64,000 nt of DNA from DAIOEK01 sp963828285 (lineage in GTDB: Bacteria; Chloroflexota; Anaerolineae; Anaerolineales; Anaerolineaceae). Below are positions 44,960 through 53,271 of this stretch, in pieces (position 1 is the first letter of the stretch; every line of letters begins with the position of its first letter). Below the pieces are notes generated by a model. That model had not been told where the DNA came from, did no database searches, and saw only the letters and a program-made list of their open reading frames with translations. Made by a program: the position numbers and the translations under genes. The stretch spans positions 124,001 to 188,000 of the forward strand of contig CAWHEB010000002.1 in the NCBI GenBank assembly GCA_963828285.1, given 5' to 3'.

Positions 44960-46486
44960 ATGCTTGCCCGTGTCTTTTCCTGTGCTGTCATTGGGTTGGA
45001 TGGTGTCATCGTCGAAGTGGAAGTGGATACTGGCGGTGGTCAATCTGCCGTTGTTATTGTTGGACTACCGGATGCGGCCGTTCAGGAAAGCCGCGAACGG
45101 GTACATTCCGCCATCAAAAACGCTGGTTTGTTTTTTCCCCGCAAGAGATTAACCGTCAACCTGGCCCCGGCTTCTGTACGCAAAGAAGGTCCTGCATACG
45201 ACCTGCCAATTGCATTGGGAGTTTTGATTGCATCCGAACAATTGGATGAACAATCCCTTGATAGTACACTTGTTTTGGGCGAATTATCTCTGGATGGATC
45301 CGTCAGGCATGTACGTGGTGTTCTTCCCATGACTGCAATGGCGCGTCGTGAAGGCTACAGCAAGGTGATCGTCCCGGTAATCGATGCTCCTGAAGCTGGA
45401 TTGATCCCGGAGATCGAGGTCATCCCCGTAACCAACCTGACCGAGCTTTATCACCATTTAAATGGGAGCAATCCCATTCCGCCCATAAAACCCTTGGAAG
45501 TGGAGGATGTGCCGGTTCTGGTACAAACCGATTTCCAGGAGATCAAAGGTCAGGAACACGTTAAACGCGCGATGGAAGTTGCCGCTGCTGGCGGGCATAA
45601 CATGCTCATGATCGGTCCACCGGGAGTTGGGAAAACACTACTTGCCAGAGCCATGCCGGCTATCCTGCCGAAGATGACATTGGATGAAGCGTTGGATGTC
45701 ACTCAGATCTACTCTGTTGCCGACCAGCTCCCCACAGAGACACCTCTCATTCGGAACCGTCCTTTCCGCGCTCCTCACCACACCATATCGCACGCGGGAT
45801 TGGTGGGTGGGGGGAATATCCCTCATCCGGGGGAGATCTCCCTTGCCCATCGTGGCGTATTATTCCTGGACGAGTTACCAGAATTCGGAACAAGGGTCTT
45901 GGAAGTGATGCGGCAGCCGATCGAAGACAAGATGGTTACGATCAGCCGGGCTCAGGGTACTCTAACTTTCCCGGCAAATTTCCAACTGATCACAGCGATG
46001 AATCCCTGTCCCTGCGGATATTATGGCGACCCGGTCAAAGCTTGCACCTGCTCTTCATCCACGATCACGAAATATCAAAAAAGAATTTCTGGTCCGATCC
46101 TGGATAGGATCGATATTCATGTCCAGGTTCCGCGTGTGGATTATGAAAAGATCAGCGACCAAAGGGTGGGCGAAAGCTCCGCGACCATCCAAACGCGGGT
46201 GGAACAAGCCAGACAGCGCCAGCGAATCCGTTTCGCAGGAACAACTGTCGCTTGCAACAGCGAGATGAGGCCAGCGGAAGTTCGCAAATTCTGCGAGTTG
46301 GATGAAACCGGTAGAAACCTGATGAAAGCAGCTACTGCTCAAATGCAGCTCTCCGCACGTTCTTATCACCGTATCCTGAAACTCGCGAGAACCATTGCCG
46401 ATATGGCAGAATCAGAAGTGATCTCACCCGTACACATCGCCGAAGCGTTACAATACCGCTCGCGAATGGATAGTATGCAAGGTTAA
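44960..46486 (+). CDS. yifB: YifB/ComM-family Mg-chelatase-like AAA+ ATPase
   Basis: 508-aa cytoplasmic ATPase. Residues 1-170 form the Lon-protease-like fold (GLPDAAVQESRERVHSAIKN, VNLAPA), followed by the AAA+ core: Walker A GPPGVGKT (219-226), FRAPHHTISHAGLVGGG, Walker B VLFLDELPEF (about 298-307), and the Cys-rich CPCGYYGD/CTCS insert, then the C-terminal lid. ComM homologues act as hexameric branch-migration helicases that extend donor DNA during natural transformation, so it may signal competence or general recombination. The transcript is probably leaderless. Confidence 0.94.
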   Translation: MLARVFSCAVIGLDGVIVEVEVDTGGGQSAVVIVGLPDAAVQESRERVHSAIKNAGLFFPRKRLTVNLAPASVRKEGPAYDLPIALGVLIASEQLDEQSLDSTLVLGELSLDGSVRHVRGVLPMTAMARREGYSKVIVPVIDAPEAGLIPEIEVIPVTNLTELYHHLNGSNPIPPIKPLEVEDVPVLVQTDFQEIKGQEHVKRAMEVAAAGGHNMLMIGPPGVGKTLLARAMPAILPKMTLDEALDVTQIYSVADQLPTETPLIRNRPFRAPHHTISHAGLVGGGNIPHPGEISLAHRGVLFLDELPEFGTRVLEVMRQPIEDKMVTISRAQGTLTFPANFQLITAMNPCPCGYYGDPVKACTCSSSTITKYQKRISGPILDRIDIHVQVPRVDYEKISDQRVGESSATIQTRVEQARQRQRIRFAGTTVACNSEMRPAEVRKFCELDETGRNLMKAATAQMQLSARSYHRILKLARTIADMAESEVISPVHIAEALQYRSRMDSMQG

Positions 46487-46569
46487 AAATTATTACGCCG
46501 TCTTAATGGTATTTTTTTGAATATTCCCTATAATTGAATGGTAATCGTTTTCGAACCAAGGAGTCATTA

Positions 46570-47094
46570 ATGACAGAATTCTCAAGAATAGAAATTTATA
46601 TGCTATTAAATAGCGCTAAACCATTGTGGCTGAGCGAGATCGACCTGAGTGAAGCAGATCTCAGGGGAGCTAATTTGGCCGGGGCTGTTCTTACCAATGC
46701 CGACTTGCACAAGACTCAGCTCTCAGGATGCACTTTGAACAATGCCAGTATGGGTGGAGTAAATTTACAAGATAGCAAGTTGATCGGGGCGGATTTACGA
46801 AAGGTAAACCTGCGTGGAGCAGACTTGCGTAGAGCTGATCTTCGTGAAGCCAATCTGCAGGAAGCTGATCTTACTGATGCTAACCTAACGGATGTAAATC
46901 TCTTAGATGCCAATCTCGGTGCGGTCGATCTGACCAATGCCAACCTGACCAATGCCAATCTGACTGGCGCTTCGGCTGCAGATCATTTGATCTTACGCGC
47001 AAAATCCACCTTTGGTACAGTCATGCCGGATGGATCAACCATTGAGATGCAGAGTGGCAATGTGGATCTAACCGGAGGACCTACCAATGCCTGA
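46570..47094 (+). CDS. Pentapeptide-repeat protein 1
   Basis: 174-aa cytoplasmic protein. After a 25-residue helical start it consists of A(D/N)Lxx repeats (LSEADLRGANLAGAVLTNAD) through about residue 140, which fold as a square right-handed quadrilateral beta-helix. A short non-repeat tail follows. Family members include DNA-mimic topoisomerase protectors, but most are of unknown function. AAGGAG precedes the ATG at 46570; an earlier in-frame ATG at 46534 lacks one. It overlaps the next gene by 8 nt. Confidence 0.85.
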   Translation: MTEFSRIEIYMLLNSAKPLWLSEIDLSEADLRGANLAGAVLTNADLHKTQLSGCTLNNASMGGVNLQDSKLIGADLRKVNLRGADLRRADLREANLQEADLTDANLTDVNLLDANLGAVDLTNANLTNANLTGASAADHLILRAKSTFGTVMPDGSTIEMQSGNVDLTGGPTNA

Positions 47095-47446
47095 TATGAC
47101 CAGAGAAGAGCTTATCAAGATACTGGCGCTCAGTGATCATGCGCGCTTATCCGGTGTCGATCTGAGTGGATTGAACCTAGCCAATCTAAATTTTGCCAAT
47201 GCGGATCTGACCAGGGCAAACCTGAAGGGATCAAATTTATCAGGAGCATACCTTCGGTCGTCGAGAATGGAAGAAGCTGATCTTTCCAACGCAATTCTAG
47301 TTGGGGCAAATTTAAAGGAAGCAAATCTAAAAAGCGCCCTGTTATCTCATGCCGACCTGACGAATGCGATCCTTACTGACGCAATTTTATATGGCGCAAA
47401 GATGGATGGGACAAAAATAGATACAAAAGCAGATTATCAAAGATAA
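47087..47446 (+). CDS. Pentapeptide-repeat protein 2
   Basis: 119-aa partner with a short helical start (REELIKILALSDH) and then A(D/N)Lxx coils (LANLNFANADLTRANLKGSN, ANLKEANLKSALLSHADLT). The 8-nt overlap with pentapeptide protein 1 implies coupled translation, so the two may form one complex. It is the last gene before a strong terminator. The ribosome site GGAGG lies inside the upstream gene. Confidence 0.85.
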   Translation: MPDMTREELIKILALSDHARLSGVDLSGLNLANLNFANADLTRANLKGSNLSGAYLRSSRMEEADLSNAILVGANLKEANLKSALLSHADLTNAILTDAILYGAKMDGTKIDTKADYQR

Positions 47447-47469
47447 TCTGCTTGGTTAAGGAATATTGT

Positions 47470-47503
47470 ATGGGCTGGGTAATAATTCACCCAGCCCATT
47501 TTT
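47470..47503 (+). terminator. Terminator of the pentapeptide-repeat operon
   Basis: ATGGGCTGGGT (47470-47480) and ACCCAGCCCAT (47489-47499) form an 11-bp stem followed by TTTTT. It lies between convergent genes and may also slow the opposite transcript. Confidence 0.88.
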
Positions 47504-47925
47504 CAAATCACCAGGATCACGATTCCCCCCACCGTCATCAACATGCCGACAATAGTTTTAACCGTCAACGGTTCATGCGAGAAAATCAACCCCATGATCG
47601 CACCAAAGAGCGGGGATGTGAATGCAATCGGCATCACCCTCGTTAACGGAGCACCTTTAATGGCCATGTAGAAGCTCAACATCCCCACTGCGCCAGCCAA
47701 CACCCCGCCGCCTACAATCATATACAACAAAGCTTTGGAACCTGCTTGCGGAATGGACTTCCATTGAGGGAAACTGACTGCAGCGAGGATCACGAATGCA
47801 ATGGCTGTTCGGATGGTAATACCCACCTGCGGGGATAGATTTCCGAGGTGAAGTCCCTTCTTTTCAAAGTAACCGCCAACTCCCCAGGCAAAGGCAGTGA
47901 GCAAAGCATAGAATTCAGGTTTCAT
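47503..47925 (-). CDS. Half-size EamA-type transporter
   Basis: 140-aa membrane protein with four to five hydrophobic helices, that is one EamA repeat instead of the two found in normal DMT carriers. FYALLTAFAWGVGGYFEKKG and PLTRVMPIAFTSPLFGAIMG are EamA-like. It probably dimerises to build a full carrier; the substrate is unknown. GGAGAT precedes ATG 47925; an in-frame start at 47943 is less well supported. The C-terminus ends inside the edge of the terminator stem of the opposing operon. Confidence 0.82.
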   Translation of the reverse strand: MKPEFYALLTAFAWGVGGYFEKKGLHLGNLSPQVGITIRTAIAFVILAAVSFPQWKSIPQAGSKALLYMIVGGGVLAGAVGMLSFYMAIKGAPLTRVMPIAFTSPLFGAIMGLIFSHEPLTVKTIVGMLMTVGGIVILVI

Positions 47926-47970
47926 AATATCTCCAATGGCCAAAATTTATTAACTGTTCCCGGGAATATT

Positions 47971-49320
47971 TTACGTAATTTGCTGAACCATCTCGCGGAA
48001 AACCCTGGTATGGTAATCCACATCCGCTTCACTTGTTTCCGGGCACATTAACGACATATTATGGAAGGGAGTCATCAATATCCCTCTGTTCAATGCGGCC
48101 AAATGCATATATCGGTCAAGTTCAAAATCAACTGCAGCTTCAGCATCACCACCATTACGAGGTGTTTTCGGGCAGAACCAGTATTCAGCCCGCGCTCCCA
48201 ACCTGTTCACCACCCAGGGTAGTTCGTATTCATTGATCACACCAGTGACACCATCCGCCCAACGGACAGCCAATGGGATCATTTTATCAAACGCTTCCTG
48301 TGTTAATACGTGAGTAAGCGTGGCTTTGATGGCAGCCAGGGATAACGCATTGCCGGCAAGTGTTCCACCAATACCACCCACATCCGCATCATCAATGGTT
48401 GTACTGGCGTTGATGCGGTCTGCTACTTCCTGGGTAAATCCATAAACTCCTGCGGGAATTCCACTGCCGATGGGTTTGCCGATAGTGAAGATATCCGGCT
48501 CAAGCTGATACTCTTTGGTATATCCGCCTGGTCCGGTACAAATGGTATGGGTTTCGTCAATCAGCAGCAATGTACCGGTCTTGCGTGTCAACTCGCGCAG
48601 CGCATCGTGATACCCTTCATCCGGATGGATGATGCCAATATTGGTCATGACAGGTTCCGCCATGACCACTGCGATATCCCGGGGAGCGAGTGCCTGTTCC
48701 AGTGCTTGTAAATTATTCCATTCGATGACACGGGTTGTGGTTGCCGGGTTTACCTGTGGACCTATGAAACCAGGACGGGGACCAGGTAACCCATTATTAA
48801 TCGTGCAGAAGGTTTCGTCTACTGAACCATGATAACAATAGTTATAACAAAGGATATAAGGGCGTTTGGTGATATGCCTGGCCAGGCGGAGGGCAAAACG
48901 ATTGGCATCGGTCGCGGTTAATGTAGTCTGCCAATACTTTAATCCGAAGCGACGCTGCATCTCCTCACCCACCCAGATCGCGTCCTCAGTGGGGAGCATA
49001 TACGTAATTCCCTTTTTCAGCTGATCGGCTATCAGTTTCATCGATAATTCCGGCGAGTGACCGGTCATTGCGCCAGTATCACCGAGGCAAAAATCAATAT
49101 AATCATGACCATCTACGCAGGTAAAATGGGCGCCTTTTGCTTCTTTTACAAAAATGGGATAGCCTCCTGCCCAACGAACCATCCAGTTCATTGGAACACC
49201 GCCCAAAAGACTCCTTTGCGCCCTCAAATATAATTCGTAAGATTTTACGTGCTGTTTCTTGAACGCTTCCAATTCTTTATCCAGCACCCGATGCAGCTTG
49301 TCACGATCAATTATCGACAT
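47971..49320 (-). CDS. Class III PLP-dependent aminotransferase (glutamate-1-semialdehyde-aminomutase-like)
   Basis: 449-aa cytoplasmic PLP enzyme. The Schiff-base Lys is Lys282 in FTIGKPIGSGIP, Asp255 in LLIDETHT contacts the pyridine nitrogen, and YNYCYHGSVD binds phosphate. The start DFCLGDTGAMTGHSPE resembles GSA aminomutase, but the GG-LP motif is altered and no haem genes are near, so it is more likely an omega-type or amino-acid aminotransferase. AGGAGG precedes the ATG at 49320. It is divergent from the dcw operon; the 249-nt spacer holds the mraZ promoter. Confidence 0.87.
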   Translation of the reverse strand: MSIIDRDKLHRVLDKELEAFKKQHVKSYELYLRAQRSLLGGVPMNWMVRWAGGYPIFVKEAKGAHFTCVDGHDYIDFCLGDTGAMTGHSPELSMKLIADQLKKGITYMLPTEDAIWVGEEMQRRFGLKYWQTTLTATDANRFALRLARHITKRPYILCYNYCYHGSVDETFCTINNGLPGPRPGFIGPQVNPATTTRVIEWNNLQALEQALAPRDIAVVMAEPVMTNIGIIHPDEGYHDALRELTRKTGTLLLIDETHTICTGPGGYTKEYQLEPDIFTIGKPIGSGIPAGVYGFTQEVADRINASTTIDDADVGGIGGTLAGNALSLAAIKATLTHVLTQEAFDKMIPLAVRWADGVTGVINEYELPWVVNRLGARAEYWFCPKTPRNGGDAEAAVDFELDRYMHLAALNRGILMTPFHNMSLMCPETSEADVDYHTRVFREMVQQIT

Positions 49321-49456
49321 ATTGAAGCCTCCTGATGAAAATATGGATCTGAATTAATAAATTATAGCGAAATATCAAAATACAACCCTGAGAAATTGTG
49401 TCAAAAAACTACAAGAAAATCATTACACAAAAATGCTTAATTGTGGGTGAATATGC

Positions 49457-49485
49457 TTGCCTTTTTATTTTAATATGATTATAAT
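49457..49485 (+). promoter_or_regulatory. mraZ/dcw operon promoter
   Basis: TTGCCT (49457-49462), a 17-nt spacer and a perfect TATAAT (49480-49485), directly followed by the MraZ boxes. This is the likely start of the whole division and cell-wall operon. Confidence 0.7.
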
Positions 49486-49520
49486 GTGGTAGAAAGTGTA
49501 ATTAAGTGGGTTAATGTGGG
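49486..49520 (+). promoter_or_regulatory. Four direct-repeat MraZ-type operator boxes
   Basis: GTGGT (49486), GTGTA (49496), GTGGG (49506) and GTGGG (49516) recur every 10 nt, with A/T-rich 5-nt spacers, immediately after the -10 box. This matches the known MraZ target layout (TGGG repeats in E. coli; AAAGTG(G/T)-N3 repeats in mycoplasmas). It implies autoregulation by MraZ. Confidence 0.75.
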
Positions 49521-49569
49521 ACGCCGGGACAAACTCCGGCGTTCAGCCTTTATAAGGACAGTAGAACAT

Positions 49570-50010
49570 ATGTTCCTCGGACGATACGACCACACATTCG
49601 ATGAAAAAGGCAGAATATCCATCCCGGCGCGTTTCCGTGATCTGCTCAGCGATGGCGGTGCATACGTCACACAAGGATTTGATAAGAACTTAATGGTTTG
49701 GCGTGCTACAGACTTCGAACGGATCTATGAACAAGTGAATAATCTTAGCATTACAGATCCAGAAACCCGTTTACTCAAAAGACTTATCTTTGCGAATGCC
49801 GCGAAGGTGGATGTTGACAAAGTGGGTAGAATGCTTCTTCCGCAGTATTTACGGGATGCAGTCAATCTATCGACAAACTCGGTGATCGTTGGCGTCGGGG
49901 ACTACTTTGAACTATGGTCTCCTGAAAATTGGGGAAAACAAAATGATCAAATGCAGGACAGCGAAACCACTGCTCAGCGGTTTGCAGCGCTTAACCTGAC
50001 GGTGAAATGA
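49570..50010 (+). CDS. mraZ: Transcriptional regulator MraZ
   Basis: 146-aa regulator built from two AbrB/SpoVT-like swapped-hairpin domains: FLGRYDHTFDEKGRISIPAR (about 2-21) and DKVGRMLLPQYLRD (about 80-93). It forms a ring that binds direct repeats upstream of its own operon. ATG 49570 is chosen because MFLGRYDHT is the family start and AAGGA lies upstream; a longer in-frame version starting in the operator (49486) is rejected. The stop overlaps the rsmH start by 4 nt. Confidence 0.95.
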   Translation: MFLGRYDHTFDEKGRISIPARFRDLLSDGGAYVTQGFDKNLMVWRATDFERIYEQVNNLSITDPETRLLKRLIFANAAKVDVDKVGRMLLPQYLRDAVNLSTNSVIVGVGDYFELWSPENWGKQNDQMQDSETTAQRFAALNLTVK

Positions 50011-50951
50011 TGATGGAATCACAGGTGCCAGGTTCATCCCCTCACCTATCGGTACTTTACCATGAAGTATTAAATATTCTCCAACCCGTCAGTCCGAAAA
50101 AATATGTGGACGGAACATTGGGTGCTGGTGGTCATTCATTAGGAATTCTCGAATTATCCTCTCCGGAAGGTCAACTTCTCGGAATGGATCTGGATCCGGA
50201 AGCGTTGGACATCGCAGCAGAAAAATTATTGCCATTCGGAAAAAGGGCTCATCTCCTACATGGGACTTACACCACACTCGAATCCGCAATCAATTCAATC
50301 GGATGGACAAAAGTTGAAGGAGTATTACTCGACCTGGGGGTGTCGTCTATGCAATTCGATCAGAGCGAGAAGGGATTTTCCTTCAGCAAAGATGCTCCGA
50401 TCGATATGCGTTTCGATCCCTCCGCGCCTCTCTCAGGCGCGGAACTGGTTAACGGTGCAGATGAAGAAGAGTTGGCGAGAATCATCTGGGAATATGGTGA
50501 AGATCGCCTCTCGAGAAGAATTGCCCGGGCAATTGTCGCTCACCGGCCTATCCATCGCACCACCGAGCTGGCTCATGTGATCGAAAAAGCCATCGGACGT
50601 CCCCGGGGAGCAATCCATCCAGCAACACGGACATTCCAGGCTCTCCGCATTGCTGTCAACAACGAGTTGGAAAATTTGGAGCAAGTCTTACCCACTGCAA
50701 TATCGGTTTTATCCAGCGGTGGAAGATTGGCGGTCATCTCGTTTCACTCCCTGGAAGACCGGATCGTGAAACATCTCTTCCAACGGGAAAGCAAAGACTG
50801 CATATGCCCCCCGGAACAATTGGTGTGCACCTGCAATCATAAGGCAACCATAAGGATCCTCACTCGACATCCGGTTGAGGCAGGAGAAGAAGAAACCAGG
50901 AGCAATCCGCGGGCACGCAGCGCAAAGCTCCGCGCAGTAGAGAAAATCTAG
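50007..50951 (+). CDS. rsmH: 16S rRNA (cytosine1402-N4)-methyltransferase
   Basis: 314-aa SAM-dependent enzyme (formerly MraW) that methylates N4 of C1402 in 16S rRNA, the same nucleotide targeted by RsmI. Motifs: YVDGTLGAGGHS for SAM, GMDLDPEAL, LLDLGVSSMQFDQ, GFSFSKDAPIDMR, ATRTFQALRIAVN and SFHSLEDRIVK, all typical. The start overlaps mraZ by ATGA. A CxC/CxC cluster (CICPPEQLVCTC, about 267-278) near the end is common in this family. Confidence 0.96.
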   Translation: MMMESQVPGSSPHLSVLYHEVLNILQPVSPKKYVDGTLGAGGHSLGILELSSPEGQLLGMDLDPEALDIAAEKLLPFGKRAHLLHGTYTTLESAINSIGWTKVEGVLLDLGVSSMQFDQSEKGFSFSKDAPIDMRFDPSAPLSGAELVNGADEEELARIIWEYGEDRLSRRIARAIVAHRPIHRTTELAHVIEKAIGRPRGAIHPATRTFQALRIAVNNELENLEQVLPTAISVLSSGGRLAVISFHSLEDRIVKHLFQRESKDCICPPEQLVCTCNHKATIRILTRHPVEAGEEETRSNPRARSAKLRAVEKI

Positions 50952-50986
50952 ATATGGCATGAGTGTTGCAAATTGATAGGGTTACC

Positions 50987-51448
50987 ATGATGAGATCGAA
51001 AATAATGCAAGCTTACAAGTTGGTACCCTGGCGCAGTCAATTACAATGGCTGGGCTTATGTATTTTGTCCCTGGTTTTGCTAAGTTTGGTAGCCTGGTTA
51101 TACCTAACCATCTCTGCAAAAGCGAGTATTGCAGGTCGTTCAATCCAGGAATACCAGTATCAAAAATCGAAAGCAGAACAGGCTATTGCAGCACTTGAGA
51201 CAGATTTGGCGATGACCTCATCATATTCCGCTATGACCGTCAGGGCAAAGACTTTCGGATTTAAAGAAATTGGAACTGACCGATTCGAATATATGGTCGT
51301 CCCAGGTTATGGTGGAAAACCTGCGGCTGAGTTTGCCCCCGAAAATTTCTCTGTTCTCACTCATTCAGATACGATCTCACCGGAATTCACTCAATCTCTT
51401 TGGGATTGGGTGTATCTCAGCTATGTAGAACCGGCAATAGAGCCATAA
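50987..51448 (+). CDS. ftsL: FtsL-like bitopic division protein
   Basis: 153-aa protein with one transmembrane helix (about 24-50, LGLCILSLVLLSLVAWLYL), followed by a short helical, coiled-coil-like segment (SIQEYQYQKSKAEQAIAALE) and a C-terminal extension. Size, topology and position between rsmH and ftsI identify it as FtsL, which bridges FtsQ/B and FtsW/I in the divisome. Sequence alone is weak, as usual for FtsL. ATG 50987 is preferred to a TTG at 50963. Confidence 0.75.
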   Translation: MMRSKIMQAYKLVPWRSQLQWLGLCILSLVLLSLVAWLYLTISAKASIAGRSIQEYQYQKSKAEQAIAALETDLAMTSSYSAMTVRAKTFGFKEIGTDRFEYMVVPGYGGKPAAEFAPENFSVLTHSDTISPEFTQSLWDWVYLSYVEPAIEP

Positions 51449-51452
51449 ACCT

Positions 51453-53261
51453 ATGAAAACACCATTTTATTCACGCTTCCTGGTCGTCGGTGTCGTTCTT
51501 TCAGTGATTGGTGTTCTGATCATTGGGCAGATGGTCCACATACAGACCAGTAAACAGGCAAAAGATGTAACCGCCTATGGAAAACAATGGGCTTATGTTC
51601 CCCAAACCATTTTCCCCGAACGCGGAAAAATTTACGACCGTGATGGAAATTTATTGGTTGGGAATACAGTCAAGTATGAAATTGGTCTAAACCTCGCTGA
51701 TGTGAGCGATCCCGAAACAATTGCCCGAGCGATGGAGACTATTCTAGGTTTGGATTATCAAGAAACCCTTACCAAAGCTAAGACTGATTCTTCTAAGAGT
51801 GCGGCGTATGTCCTATTAAAGGATTTCGTTCCCTCTGATAAGGCTCAAGAAATTCGTCAACTGATGGATTCTTACAATCGTATGGCTCAGGAAAATGCCA
51901 ATGCCAAGAAATTCAATTCCAATTTGGATGGCATCATCCTGACATCGCATCTTCAACGCAGCTATCCGGAAGGAGCACTGGGCTCCAATTTCCTGGGATT
52001 TTACACTCTGCAAACAAGCCAACCCAGCCGCACAGTTGACCGCCATGAGATCCGTGTTGGCGACGGGTTCTTTGGTATCGAAGAGAAATTCGACGATCTT
52101 TTATCCGGAACACCCATCGATGTCCAGGTTCCTTTGGATCCAAATCTTGTAGATGACATTCCACAGGTACCACCAGGTGGCGATATCATCCTGACCATTG
52201 ATCGGGAAATACAGTCAGCAATGGAAACTGTCATCGATAAATCGGTGAAGTCTTCTGGTGCTGTATCCGGAACACTCGTTGTTCTTGATCCAAAGACCGG
52301 TGAAATAATCTCCATGGCAACTTCACCACGATTGGACCCAAATGAGTACTGGAAAATCGGAAAAATGTTCGAAAACGCAGCCTACTACAACCGGGCTGTT
52401 TCAACCACATATGAACCTGGTTCTGTATTCAAAGTCCTAACCGTGGCATCCGCTTTGGATGCCGGAGTGATCACCCCGGAAACACCTTTCCTGGATACCG
52501 GCGAATTTGAGATTGGTGGTGCCATCATCCGCAACTGGGATGGAAATGCCTGGGGTGAACAAAATATGATCGGTTGTATGCAGCATTCATTGAATGTTTG
52601 TTTATCCTGGATCGCAAAACAGTTGGGTCCAAAACTGTTTTACGAATATATGCAAAAGTTTGGAATTGATCATAAAACCGGTATAGACCTTGCTGGTGAA
52701 GCATCCTTTCCCTTACGTTTACCCGGTGACAGCAACTGGTACGATGTTGACCTGGCTACCAATTCATTTGGACAGGGCTTAGCTGTTACACCAATACAAC
52801 TGGCTTCAGCGGTTTCAGCGGTAGCGAACGATGGCAAGATCATGGCTCCCCATATTGTGAAGTCAGTCATCAGTAATGGCCGTCAATATAATACAACACC
52901 ACAGGTACTCTCCCAACCTATCAAAGCTGAAACCGCCCATACATTAACTGATATGTTGGCGGTATCGCTGGAGATGGAATCCTCCGATGCGCTGGTAGAA
53001 GGGTACCGTGTGGCTGGAAAAACCGGGACGGCTGAAATCCCAACACCTTACGGCTATTCGCTTGGTGTAACCAATGCGTCTTTCGTAGGATGGGGACCAG
53101 TTGATGATCCAAAATTCCTGGTATATGTCTGGCTTGAAAAACCAAAAACCAGTATCTGGGGTTCGATCGTAGCTGCGCCGGTTTTCGCAAACGCTGTGTC
53201 TGAATTGGTGGTATTGATGAATATCCCTCCCGATGATGTTCGGGCGAAGTTAGTCAATTAA
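51453..53261 (+). CDS. ftsI: Peptidoglycan transpeptidase FtsI (PBP3-type)
   Basis: 602-aa septal transpeptidase: one N-terminal membrane anchor (about 8-28), a pedestal/dimerisation domain (about 45-230) and a transpeptidase domain (about 270-590). Active-site motifs are intact: Ser324-V-F-Lys327 (EPGSVFK), Ser379-L-Asn381 and KTG at 523-525. RGKIYDRDG (about 57-65) is the usual start of the pedestal. No PASTA domains are present. It works with FtsW encoded downstream. ATG lies 4 nt after the ftsL-like gene. Confidence 0.95.
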   Translation: MKTPFYSRFLVVGVVLSVIGVLIIGQMVHIQTSKQAKDVTAYGKQWAYVPQTIFPERGKIYDRDGNLLVGNTVKYEIGLNLADVSDPETIARAMETILGLDYQETLTKAKTDSSKSAAYVLLKDFVPSDKAQEIRQLMDSYNRMAQENANAKKFNSNLDGIILTSHLQRSYPEGALGSNFLGFYTLQTSQPSRTVDRHEIRVGDGFFGIEEKFDDLLSGTPIDVQVPLDPNLVDDIPQVPPGGDIILTIDREIQSAMETVIDKSVKSSGAVSGTLVVLDPKTGEIISMATSPRLDPNEYWKIGKMFENAAYYNRAVSTTYEPGSVFKVLTVASALDAGVITPETPFLDTGEFEIGGAIIRNWDGNAWGEQNMIGCMQHSLNVCLSWIAKQLGPKLFYEYMQKFGIDHKTGIDLAGEASFPLRLPGDSNWYDVDLATNSFGQGLAVTPIQLASAVSAVANDGKIMAPHIVKSVISNGRQYNTTPQVLSQPIKAETAHTLTDMLAVSLEMESSDALVEGYRVAGKTGTAEIPTPYGYSLGVTNASFVGWGPVDDPKFLVYVWLEKPKTSIWGSIVAAPVFANAVSELVVLMNIPPDDVRAKLVN

Positions 53262-53271
53262 GGAGAAACAA

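Noticed and set aside
47971..49320. Aminotransferase as hemL (glutamate-1-semialdehyde aminomutase)
   Set aside because: The overall fold fits, but the GSA-specific G-LP segment differs and no haem genes are near, so only the class III assignment is kept.
49486..49569. Longer mraZ starting at 49486
   Set aside because: That start lies inside the operator repeats directly after the -10 box, and the added residues do not match the MraZ family, which begins MFLGRY.
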